From: Oehlia diaphana
Taxonomy: Eukaryota > Glomeromycota > Glomeromycetes > Glomerales > Glomeraceae
Reading direction: 5' to 3'
Length of the DNA stretch: 20,332 bases
NCBI GenBank assembly: GCA_003833135.1
Contig: QZLH01001903.1
Coordinates: 1 to 20,332 of the forward strand
Made by a program: the position numbers and the translations under genes. Positions 9,550 to 18,948 of the stretch are shown here, piece by piece; position 1 is the stretch's first letter; every line of letters begins with the position of its first letter. Below the pieces are notes generated by a model, which saw nothing but the letters and a program-made list of their open reading frames with translations, searched no databases and was not told the origin of the DNA.

Positions 9550-9973
9550 ATTATTTATTTATATTATTTATTTGTAAAACGAAAAATAAAAACAATTTTT
9601 TTTCTCGTGTATAATTTTCGCGTATGCTTATCATTAAGGATCCCGATATATTAAGATTTTGGGGAACATGACTTAATATCATTGATATCATTACGAGTAC
9701 TGTAAGTAGAAAATTCAATTACAAACTCTATCAATGTATCCAGGGACTGATTCCTTATCATTTCCATAAAAATTGAATTCATGGCTCACACGGTTATCAT
9801 GACAAACAAATTTGTAACTGAATTTAGTTATGATATGATGATTTAAATAAATATCTAGTGGTTATTTATTTATAAATAAATAATAATACAAAGAATACAA
9901 AAATACAAAAATAGAAACTAAAAAGTAACTAATACTAATACTCTTGAACGAAGACAAAACTTTAACGAAAAGC
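9550..9973. other. intergenic with one short unassigned minus-strand frame
   Basis: Most of this stretch is AT-rich with a palindromic TTATTTATTTATAAATAAATAA near 9862. On the minus strand, 9782 down to 9651 reads as a 43-codon ATG frame (MNSIFMEMIRNQSLDTLIEF at its start) with a protein-like composition. An in-frame stop lies two codons upstream, and no clear splice partner is visible. I do not recognise it and cannot call it a gene. Confidence 0.4.
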
Positions 9974-10273
9974 TTATACAACCATCACTATATGAGATTT
10001 TTTATTTGATGAGGAAGGATTTAAATTCCCCCAATCGACACGATGAAGAATCTGAGGAATTATGTGCGGCATTTCATTGCCCTCTTTTATTCGTTGATGT
10101 GCGGCAATTCCAAAACTTATTAATGCAGCACAGCTAGTCATTATAATCCCTAGTGGAAATAAAAATCTGAATCGTTAATTTCATTACTTCATTACATTCA
10201 AACAGTTCAAACGATTATATGAATTATAAAGACCTCTTGACGGTGTTGAATATATGGTAGCAAAATTTGGCAT
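9974..10273 (-). CDS. small membrane protein of unknown function, tentative two-exon model
   Basis: The 3' exon is open from about 10149 to the TAA at 9974-9976 and has coding-like composition (HRVDWGNLNP, AAHQRIKEGNEMP). It contains one hydrophobic stretch (GIIMTSCAALISFGIAA) followed by a polar tail. A strong acceptor precedes it: TTAAC branch-like word, pyrimidine tract, CACTAG. A likely first exon starts at the ATG at 10273 (MPNFATIYSTPSR). It lies about 60 nt after a TATATAAA box and joins in phase if the donor is the non-consensus GTCTTT at 10233. That model gives 71 residues. The donor is uncertain; GTTTGA donors further on would also fit the phase. The N-terminus rich in S, T, R and Y, with a single membrane segment, would suit a mitochondrial inner-membrane subunit. 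I do not recognise the family. Confidence 0.45.
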
Positions 10274-10335
10274 GTTTAATTTCTTTTTTTTTTTAGACGA
10301 TAAATTTAAAATTTATGCGAATTGAGGTCTTTATA
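10225..10335. repeat. 12-bp inverted repeat spanning a gene start
   Basis: TATAAAGACCTC at 10225-10236 and its exact reverse complement GAGGTCTTTATA at 10324-10335 flank about 87 nt. Those 87 nt include the presumed ATG of the minus-strand small membrane gene. The right arm overlaps the minus-strand TATATAAA box of that gene, and the left arm overlaps its presumed splice donor. Confidence 0.55.
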
Positions 10336-10745
10336 TATTTGTGAAATAATAGATAAAAATGATTTTGTCTTTATTTACAGAAAAAAATCTCTAGATCTAT
10401 AGTCACGCCACAATTTTAGTGTGTAATCTGACGTGACATATTATCGGCTGATTTGAGTTGCATGTTTTAATAATGATAATGTTGCATGTTTTAATGTTGC
10501 ATGTTTTAATAATTTATTATTTGCTATTTGATAAAAAATTTTATAATTGAATACTATTATTTAATTATATAAAATCAGAGAATAATAATTTCTGAAAATC
10601 TAATTTAATAAAAAATACATTACACCATCTTTATTCTTCCGACATTTTCTAATAATTGTTCTATTTTTTTTTTTTTTTTTATAAATAAAATAAAAAGAAT
10701 TCAGTATATACACCACAAATTGTGCAATAATTAAATATTTTGTGA

Positions 10746-11715
10746 TTATTGTTCAGTCTCCATTTTTGTCTCGGTCTCTTCTTCTGTGACTAACAATTTC
10801 TTGAGAGGAGTTGCTTCCTGAATATAGAGTATAAAAAAAAGTCAAAAAAAAAGTTTTTTTTTCATATACGAGTATTTAATTCTTTTTCTTTACCTTTAAA
10901 AAAGTCTCAAATTCTTTGTTAATTTGTTCAATCTTCGTTTTCTTGGCCAGTATACTATCTCCTAGTTCCATCTTTCTTTTTAATTTATTATGTACAACTT
11001 CTTGTAATCTAAAATTATCAATTAACGTATATTTTAATTATTTTTCCGTTTATTTATTTATTATAATTTTTTTTTCCTACCTTAATCGTTCTTCTTTTTC
11101 ATAATTCAATCGTTGAAGCATCCTATGATGATGTTGTTGTCTTTCCGTAGTTCCTTCAGGTAATTGTGTTTTTAACTCCTCAGGTGCATTTGCTAAAAAT
11201 TCCTCTTCCGATAGGAGGGGAACTTTTTGATAAATGGATCTAAATGAACGACACTTGCGAATTTCTCTTTGAAGATAATTTTTCATATAATTTAGATCTT
11301 GTAATTGTAAATGAATTCGATCCATAGCTAATTTTGCTTCCTGTGTTGCTAACTTTCCCGCATTCTTTTCCAAGTTAGATTTACGATTAAGTAATCTAAG
11401 TTGTATAAATGAATTAGCAAGTTGCGATTTCATTCCTTCTGCTGATGGATCTGTTAAAAACTTTTTTTTTTTTTCATATAATATTATAATATTTAATAAA
11501 ATGATTCAAAATAAAAATAAGATAAAAATTATTTATTATTTAAAATAATAAATTATTCTTACATTTAAATCTTTTTCCGCTTTTTGCAGTATTTCTGTTG
11601 TTAATTGTTTAATCAAAACACATTTGGATGTAAGGTCGACAAGGTGTGGTAATGTTGGAGTTATATTTTGAATTTTTGACTCGATACTATTGCCCTGTTC
11701 ATCTTGTTGTACCAT
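10746..11715 (-). CDS. THOC5: THOC5-like THO complex subunit, four exons
   Basis: The model has exons 11715-11563, 11460-11081, 11008-10894 and 10817-10746, for 239 residues in frame. The core at residues 76-140 matches the THOC5/Fmip pattern I know: an LNR motif, a basic-acidic heptad stretch, HLQLQDLNYMKNYLQREIRKC at 101-121, then a SEEEFLANAPEEL segment and a MLQRLNYEKEER helix. THOC5 belongs to the nuclear THO/TREX complex that couples transcription to mRNA export. The protein is largely coiled coil and ends in an acidic tail at residues 217-239. It is much shorter than animal THOC5 (roughly 680 residues) and lacks the C-terminal half. The start at 11715 is the first in-frame ATG (AAGATGG context). 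The first intron's acceptor is unusual, an A-tract followed by AAG at 11461. The nearby canonical AACAG breaks the frame. Confidence 0.85.
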
Positions 11716-12222
11716 CTTGGAAATCGCACTAGGTTTAGTGTAAATTAACGAACTGATTTCTGACCCTATTTTGCTAAACTGGCAATTCAATCACGTTTTA
11801 CCTAAACGCGATTGTAAAATTACTAAAGAATTATATGTAAAACTATTTTAATGACTTGAAAACTTTACTTGATATAAACTTCAATAAATTAATTTTTACC
11901 TTTATAAAGGTGTTTTATCGGATCAAAGAAAAAAAAAAGAGAGAGAAAAGAAAAACGGTAAAGTTTATCTGTGATTTAACGTAATTTCGTTGTCAATAAC
12001 ATTCATTCCGTTTTAGTGCAAAAACAAAAAAAAAAAAATTTATATAAATAAGCAAATTTACAAGCTTTGATTAGTTGGATATTATACCGGTTACTTTAAA
12101 ACGGAAAACTCTCAGGTAAAGAGAATACTTAATTTTATTAACTAATAAAGAGTTTTTATATTAATGATAAATTTTGACATGAAAATTAAAATAAAACTAA
12201 ATCTATTCATGACCAATAAAAA
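11716..12222. other. intergenic between epimerase 3' end and THOC5-like promoter
   Basis: This is the head-to-tail gap between two minus-strand genes. It contains the palindromic TATA element at 11899, a purine-rich stretch around 11927-11956, and TTTATT near 12133, which on the minus strand is an AATAAA about 85 nt past the epimerase stop. I see no further gene. Confidence 0.6.
11899..11910. promoter_or_regulatory. palindromic TATA-containing element upstream of THOC5-like gene
   Basis: CCTTTATAAAGG is a perfect 12-bp palindrome with a TATAAA core, about 185 nt upstream of the THOC5-like ATG on the minus strand. A CT-rich tract lies just upstream on that strand (11930-11955). Position and sequence suggest a core promoter and imply a long leader or an upstream transcription start. 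Confidence 0.4.
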
Positions 12223-13218
12223 TTACTTTGGAGCATATCCATGAGGATACGCTTGATGATATTTCCATGCGGAAGCAACAATATCTTCAACATTCTTATA
12301 TTTTCTTGTCCATCCAAGTATTTCTTCAGCTCGCTTCGAGCCAGCAATTAATACAGCCGGATCACCAGGTCTACGACCTTCAACTACGGCAGGAATTGGA
12401 TGTCCTGTAACTTTTCTAGCAGCTTCAATTACTTCTTTAACAGAATATCCTTCACCTGAACCTAAATTAAATTTTTGAGATTTATTTTCTTTCACAAGAT
12501 ATTCAAGAGCTTTAATATGCGCATGAGCTAAATCTGTGACATGTACATAATCTCTAATACAAGTTCCATCTCTAGTATCATAATCGTTCCCATAAATCTT
12601 AATTTGAGGTCTACGTCCAAGAGCCACTTGAAGTATGAGAGGAATCAAATGAGTTTCTGGGTTGTGATCTTCACCGATTTCACCACTTTCATGAGCTCCA
12701 CAAGCGTTAAAATATCGAAGACAAACATATCTAATATCAAAAGCATTCTCACACCAACCAAGAATTTTTTCTACGGTAAGTTTACTATCACCGTAAGGAT
12801 TAATCGGAACAGTTTTAGCATCATCTGCTATAGGAGTCGTTTCAGGATTACCAAAGAGTGCAGCGGTAGAAGAAAAGATAAAATATTTTACTTTATATTT
12901 TTGCATAGTTTGCAATAAGTAAATAGTTCCAGCGACATTATTTTCGTAATATTTTAAAGGATCGATAACACTTTCTCCAACTTCAATAGAAGCACAGAAG
13001 TGCATCACAGCTTCAGGTTTATGCTTTTCGAAGACAGCTTCAATTGACTTTTTATCACAAATATCCGCTTCTTCAAAGGTTATGCCTTTAGGGATGGATT
13101 CTACATGACCTTTAGAAAGATTATCAACAATAATAATCTCATAACCAGATAAAGAGGTAAATTCACGAACAATATGAGAACCAATATATCCAGCTCCACC
13201 ACAAATGAGGACCTTCAT
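12223..13218 (-). CDS. GALE: UDP-glucose 4-epimerase, intronless
   Basis: This 331-residue enzyme interconverts UDP-glucose and UDP-galactose with bound NAD, in the cytosolic Leloir pathway and in supply of galactose for glycans. The Rossmann motif GGAGYIG is at 7-13 and an NAD-binding acidic residue is in VDNLSKG at 31-37. The catalytic pair is Ser116/Ser117 (SSTAALFG) and Y142xxxK146 (NPYGDSK). RYFNACG is at 168-174, and the substrate-binding IYGNDYDTRDGTCIRDYVHV spans 208-227. It is an extended short-chain dehydrogenase of complete length. There is no C-terminal mutarotase domain, unlike yeast Gal10. It has no intron whereas three of its four nearest flanking genes have confidently placed introns. 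It also has the bacterial/plant-like signature GEIGEDHNPETHLIPL. It is divergently arranged with RPC40. The call is very firm. Confidence 0.97.
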   Translation of the reverse strand: MKVLICGGAGYIGSHIVREFTSLSGYEIIIVDNLSKGHVESIPKGITFEEADICDKKSIEAVFEKHKPEAVMHFCASIEVGESVIDPLKYYENNVAGTIYLLQTMQKYKVKYFIFSSTAALFGNPETTPIADDAKTVPINPYGDSKLTVEKILGWCENAFDIRYVCLRYFNACGAHESGEIGEDHNPETHLIPLILQVALGRRPQIKIYGNDYDTRDGTCIRDYVHVTDLAHAHIKALEYLVKENKSQKFNLGSGEGYSVKEVIEAARKVTGHPIPAVVEGRRPGDPAVLIAGSKRAEEILGWTRKYKNVEDIVASAWKYHQAYPHGYAPK

Positions 13219-13700
13219 TGTTTTTAAATTAACTTTGGTTTGATAAAAAAATCGTAACTTGATTAATAATTTTTATTAAATAAAACGAAATAACCTTTAT
13301 TACGCGTAAAATATAAAAAACATACCTTTTTTTAAAAAAATAAAAAATTTGAATAAATATAATAAATATATAAAAAAGTTTTTAATCAAGAATATATTTA
13401 ATCGTTCTTGTATTTACTTGGAACATTAAATTTTTTTTAAAAAAAATTTATTTGATTAAATTGATTCGGGAGAAAACTTTGTTGGTCTTCGGGTTATCCA
13501 TGAGAATAAATATATAGATGTTGTGTAAGCAAAACGTAATGCAATGCAGTATCCCACGTTGATGTTTGATTGATTTTACTCGGTCTAAATTTAGTATCAT
13601 TATCACATGTCACAACAAATCATTGCTTGGTGATATTATAGATTTTTTTTTTCCTTGTTCTGATAACGCGAAAAAGAAAACTTTTCGGGAAGTTTCAAAA
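13219..13700. promoter_or_regulatory. shared divergent promoter region (GALE / RPC40)
   Basis: These 482 bp separate the start codons of the minus-strand epimerase and the plus-strand RPC40 gene. They are AT-rich with poly-A and poly-T blocks. A short upstream ATG frame at 13562 (ATG TTT GAT TGA) could act as a uORF if included in the RPC40 leader. The RPC40 frame is open back to about 13566 but contains no ATG before 13701. No RNA gene or additional coding frame is seen. Confidence 0.5.
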
Positions 13701-15455
13701 ATGAAAAAATCAAAGCAAGCATCCAAGGCTCGAGATCATTTGGAGGTACTCCAAACAAGGGTTGTGGTAGAACGTGACCATGTTTCTAGTGTAAATATAA
13801 ATTTAATTTAATTTGAATAATAAAGTTCATTCATTTTTTTTTTAATAAACTAATTTTTTCTTTATTCATTTAAGATATCTTCTAGTGACTTTCCCTTTCA
13901 TACTAGTAATCGATATCCCGATCATGATTTAGTAGAAAGATTAAGAAATGTATACTAAATGCTTCAGTAATTTCTTTTTTCTTTTTTTTTTTGATAACCA
14001 AAGTCTGTCAACTTCTAATTTGAATTAGTTCGGAACTATACATTTATAATTTTATTTTTATTTACTTCAATTCATTATTAGAAAATAATAATTGCTATTG
14101 AAAAAAAATCTCAATATGATATGGAATTTGATATAATTGGAGTTGATGCGTCAATAGCGAACGCGTTGAGAAGAATTATGATCGCGGAGGTACGTAATGT
14201 TTTATCAATTTTAGAAATTGATATTATATTAACAAAATCTGCTTTAAAAATTTAGGTCCCTACTATGGCAATCGAAAAGGTGTTTATTTATGATAATACA
14301 TCAATAGTACAGGATGAAGTCTTGGCACATCGGTTGGGTTTGATTCCAGTCAAAGCTGATCCTGACGATTTTGACTTTAAACAATGTAATTTATCACGCA
14401 TCTCTTATTTTTAATTATAACTTATTCACGATTCGTAAATTTTCAATTTACAGCAACTGAGCATCCCACAGATCAAAATACAATTGTTTTCAAACTGAAA
14501 CAAGAATGTAAGCGCAATCCTAAAACTTCAGCAGATGAGGCAGAGTATATAAATCACAATGGTATTTATTATTTATTACTTAACAATACATAATTATTTT
14601 ATATTATTGACGCGGTTTTTTTTTATAGTTTATTCCGCAGCTCTTATATGGGAACCTAAGGGTGATCAGGCTGAAAGGTTCAAAGATTCTCACATTAGAC
14701 CTGTTCATGATGATATTCTTATAGCACAAATGAGACCGGGTCAAAAGATAGAATTGGAAGCACATTGTGAAAAAGGATGTGGCAAAGAACATGCAAAATG
14801 GTCTCCAGCTGGTAAATATTTACTTCAGATTCAAAGTATATTTATGGATTAAATGATAATCATTTTTTCATCAATCATTCAGCAACCGCATCGTACCGGT
14901 TAATGCCAGAAATAATATTAAAGGAGGAAATTACTGGAGACCTGGCCGATAAGTTTGCTTCTTGTTTTGTCCCGGGTGTGGTTGAGATTGAGAATAAAAC
15001 GGGTAAATATTCCATACATTCTTAAATTTAACATTTGCATTTTAAGATTAAATAAAACTTCTTGTTTTTTTTATCAGTTGATGGGGAATCAATAAAGGTT
15101 GCAAAAGTTGTAAATCCACGACTTGACACGGTCAGTCGAGAAGTATTACGCCACAAGGAATTTGAAGACAAAGTGCAACTAACACGGATACGAGATCACT
15201 TCATTTGTAAAGATTTTTCCTATTTATTTGATTTTTAAATTTACATTAATTTTCTATTATTAATAATTGTTAACATTTATAGTCAGAGTTGAATCTACGG
15301 GCATTCTAGAATCGGAAAAAATTGTTTTTGACTCCTTACAAATTTTATCATCTAAATGTACGATGCTTTTAAAAGCATTAGATATAAAATTAAAAGAGAA
15401 GGAAGATACTGAAACAAGTCAAAACAATGAAAATGCAATGGAATTAGATACATAA
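13701..15455 (+). CDS. RPC40: RNA polymerase I and III subunit AC40 (RPAC1), nine exons
   Basis: The exons are 13701-13790, 13875-13949, 14082-14189, 14256-14385, 14454-14561, 14629-14811, 14883-15002, 15078-15206 and 15283-15455. They join to 371 residues, and each junction was checked for phase. The protein is the alpha-like assembly subunit shared by Pol I and Pol III; it pairs with AC19 in the nucleus. Recognised conserved blocks are [21 protein letters not shown] (71-91, the alpha-motif dimerisation helix) followed by VPTMAIEKV, then [63 protein letters not shown] and RDHFIFRVESTG. All are in the order seen in human POLR1C. The C-terminus has an extra acidic, Asn-rich tail. Length is slightly above the yeast and human proteins (about 335-346). 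The start is the first in-frame ATG. Confidence 0.96.
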
Positions 15456-15465
15456 TGATCAATTT

Positions 15466-16030
15466 TTATATCCATTTAATTGAAGATTTAGTTGTCTGAA
15501 ATCCTTCCGTTATGGTATCTTTTTGTTTATCTAGTTCTGCTTTATTGTGTAATTCTATAGGTATATATTTAATATTTCAATTAATTAAACTTTTCAATCG
15601 CGTAAAAAAAAAAAAAAAATAATAATAATAATAAAATTAAAAAATTACCATCATCTGTATGTTTCGTACGTAATAAATTATTATTTATTTTTTCACCATT
15701 TTCTAAAATGTCAATCGTTTCTTCAAGCTTTGAAATCTTAAATTGCATTTTTTCTTTATATTCATTATGATTCATTTTAGACCATTTTAAATGCAATAAC
15801 ATTGAACCGAATGTAACCCAAATAAAATATGAATAAATATAAGGAGAATATTTTTTTAATGTCGATTCTTCATTAGGAGTATTTGAGGAAGATAAATACG
15901 TGTCAGAAGAATAAGGTCTTTTTACAAGTAAAGTAGGTTTGAAAGAATTAATTCTGGATGAAAATATGGGATAAGTAGAAGTATATTTTGGTGAAATTTT
16001 TAATAATTTAATAAATAAACGTGAAGACAT
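15466..16030 (-). CDS. putative mitochondrial single-pass coiled-coil protein
   Basis: The exons are 16030-15649 and 15554-15466. They are joined over a 94-nt intron (GTAATT...CTATAG) that contains a poly-A/AAT microsatellite on the plus strand. The product has 156 residues. The N-terminal 40 residues are rich in R, K, S and T with almost no acidic residues, as in a mitochondrial presequence. Residues 61-82 (YIYSYFIWVTFGSMLLHL) form one membrane segment. Residues 85-118 form a short coiled-coil-like helix (KISKLEETIDILEN), and the tail is Lys/Glu-rich. I do not recognise a named family; this layout is common for inner-membrane assembly factors of respiration. The stop lies 10 nt from the RPC40 stop on the opposite strand. 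Start is the only upstream ATG in frame. Confidence 0.75.
15605..15634 (+). repeat. poly-A / (AAT)n microsatellite inside an intron
   Basis: A run of about 15 A is followed by roughly five AAT units. It lies within the intron of the minus-strand coiled-coil gene, where on the sense strand it reads as (ATT)n then poly-T, upstream of the acceptor. Confidence 0.7.
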
Positions 16031-16229
16031 ATTATGTTAGTGAAATATGAAGATTTGAAAAAAAAAATATTTCCCTTTTATTATATTAATTCAATCAATC
16101 TTGTGTAACAAAAAATTTTAAATCAGACACGTGATTGACCGCGTCTTAACAGATAATATACGATATTATATTTTGTATTTTGTATTTTGAATTCCGAACA
16201 TCAATTGAATAATCGAATATCCAACCAAT
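16031..16229. promoter_or_regulatory. spacer between COQ5 3' end and coiled-coil gene start
   Basis: This 199-bp spacer separates two minus-strand genes in tandem. It must hold both the COQ5 3' UTR and the promoter of the downstream gene. It contains an E-box-like CACGTGAT at 16128-16135, about 100 bp upstream of the coiled-coil gene ATG. The GTATTTTGTATTTTG duplication near 16172 is a minor local repeat. Confidence 0.45.
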
Positions 16230-17509
<1,280 letters not shown>

Positions 17510-18000
17510 TTAAAAAAAAAAAAGAACAAAAAAATTTTTTTTTTGGTGACATTTACTGTATGTTGTTGATGATAATTTGACTGTATGTTGAATTTTTGGA
17601 TCGATCATCTTTTAGATCAACAATATTTTAATCGAACTTTTTTTTTTATTAAATAAATTAAATAAAATCATAATTTTCAATTATATAATAAAACAGATTA
17701 AACAGATATACGGTACATACGGTACTTTCTATTTTTGATCAATTTTATCATAATTTATTAAATTGATTGTATGTTACTTTTAAAGAATCATTTTTTTTGG
17801 TTATACATAAATACATACAGTATAAATTATATAAAATTGTGTAAATGTTGTAAATGTGTAAAAAAATTGGCTTGCATTACATTCTTGCATTAGATAATTA
17901 TTGACTTATAATAGATGTTTAAAAAACGCGTCTTTTTTTTAAAAAGTTTTTTTTTTTACACGTGAGAGTAAAAATATCATGTGATCAAGAAAAAAATTAC
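17510..18000. other. intergenic, COQ5 upstream region
   Basis: This is AT-rich sequence with poly-A/T blocks, three scattered copies of TGTATGTT (near 17558, 17580 and 17768), a doubled ACGGTAC word near 17710, and a CACGTGAG at 17959. The COQ5 promoter should lie at its left end. No gene is seen. Confidence 0.5.
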
Positions 18001-18002
18001 GT

Positions 18003-18015
18003 AAAAAATTAAAAA
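18003..18015 (-). terminator. RNA polymerase III terminator of tRNA-Ile
   Basis: On the minus strand, runs of five and then six T lie about 9-21 nt past the tRNA 3' end. This fits a Pol III oligo-T stop with a backup run. Confidence 0.6.
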
Positions 18016-18023
18016 TAATTTGT

Positions 18024-18120
18024 TGCCCTATATAAGGCTTGAACTTATGACCTTCGCGTAACTGAATCTGATATTCAGATCCTATTAGCACGACGCTCTA
18101 ACCAACTGAGCTAATAGGGC
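18024..18120 (-). tRNA. tRNA-Ile (AAT anticodon) with 23-nt intron
   Basis: The acceptor stem GCCCTAT pairs with ATAGGGC. The D arm is GCTCAGTTGGTTAGAGC. The anticodon stem TCGTG pairs with CGCGA around the loop CT-AAT-AA. The variable loop is AGGTC, the T arm is ATAAG/CTTAT around TTCAAGC, and the discriminator is A. The intron of 23 nt (18060-18082) is inserted one base 3' of the anticodon, the canonical eukaryotic position. Mature length is 74 nt before CCA. The anticodon read as inosine-AU decodes AUU, AUC and AUA. The loop and stem match the familiar eukaryotic tRNA-Ile sequence GTGCTAATAACGC once the intron is removed. Confidence 0.95.
18060..18082 (-). other. tRNA-Ile intron
   Basis: The intron contains ATCTGA-ATA-TCAGAT, a perfect 6-bp stem with a 3-nt loop. 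The intron can therefore fold on itself next to the anticodon stem. Its removal restores a standard 7-nt anticodon loop. Confidence 0.85.
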
Positions 18121-18224
18121 TTTGATATTGATCATCGAAAAAAATTTTTAATATTTAAAAATTCAAAGACGTGTAAGAATGATGTAAATGATGCAAATGA
18201 CACGTTAAAAAAACATTTTCGTTA

Positions 18225-18790
18225 AAAAAAAAAAATTTCGTTCAAAAAGAAAAAAAAGATAAAAATAAAATGTGAAGATAAAAACAAAGACAAAGAAAGA
18301 TAAAAGATAAAAAATAAAAAAAAAGATAAAAAGATAAAAATAAAAATAAAAATGATGGTAAAAAATAAAATAAAAAAGATAAAAATAAAAATATAAAAAT
18401 AAAATAATGGTAAGAATGGTAGAAATAAAAATGATGGTAATAATAATGGTAAAAATAAAATAAAAAATAATGGTATAAAATAAAAATAAAGACAAAAAGT
18501 AAAATAAATAAAAATAAAATAAAATAGATATAGAAATAAAAATAAAATAAAATAGAATATAGAAATAAAAATAAAATGAAATAAATTAAAATAAAATGAA
18601 TGAAATAAAATGAAATAAAATGAATGAAATATGATGAATGAGGTATCTAATATAATGAATGAAATATAATGAATGAAAATATATAATGAATAAAAATATA
18701 TAATGAAATAAAATATACAATGAAATAAAATATAATGATAAAATAAAATAAAAAAAAATAATTGAAATAAAATAAAAAAAAAAAATTTTT
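18225..18790 (+). repeat. purine-rich low-complexity tract
   Basis: About 550 bp are almost free of C, made of GATAAAAATAAAAA, AATGATGGTAA and, further on, AATAAAATGAATGAAAT words. It grades from GATAAA-type to TGAATGAAATA-type units, typical of expanding and diverging microsatellite DNA. The frame on its minus strand encodes only Phe, Tyr, Leu and Ile runs and is not a gene. Confidence 0.8.
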
Positions 18791-18802
18791 TTAATTGAAT
18801 TA

Positions 18803-18948
18803 TTTCTTTATATAAATCTCTTTATTATAAATTTCTTTATGTAAGTCTCTTTATTATAAATTTCTTTATATAAGTCTCTTATTATAAATTTCTTTATATA
18901 AATCCTCTTTATTATAAATTTCTTTATATATAAATTTCATTATTTTTT
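18803..18948 (+). repeat. tandem repeat, period 28-30 bp, about five copies
   Basis: Copies of the unit TTTCTTTATATAARTCTCTTTATTATAAA begin at 18803, 18832, 18861, 18889 and 18919. Substitutions and 1-bp indels set the copies apart, and the last copy is truncated. The sequence then degenerates into CATTATTTTT units to about 18970. Confidence 0.85.

Noticed and set aside
12228..12918. Plus-strand frames inside the epimerase
   Set aside because: They are shadows of the 331-residue epimerase on the other strand.
13566..13700. Upstream extension of the RPC40 first exon
   Set aside because: The frame is open but starts at TTG and contains no ATG; family alignment begins near the ATG at 13701.
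14604..14792. Minus-strand frame within RPC40
   Set aside because: It is antisense to exon 6 of RPC40, whose conserved motifs settle the coding strand.
18205..18495. 96-codon minus-strand frame rich in Phe and Tyr
   Set aside because: It is a translation of a microsatellite-like purine tract, not a membrane protein.
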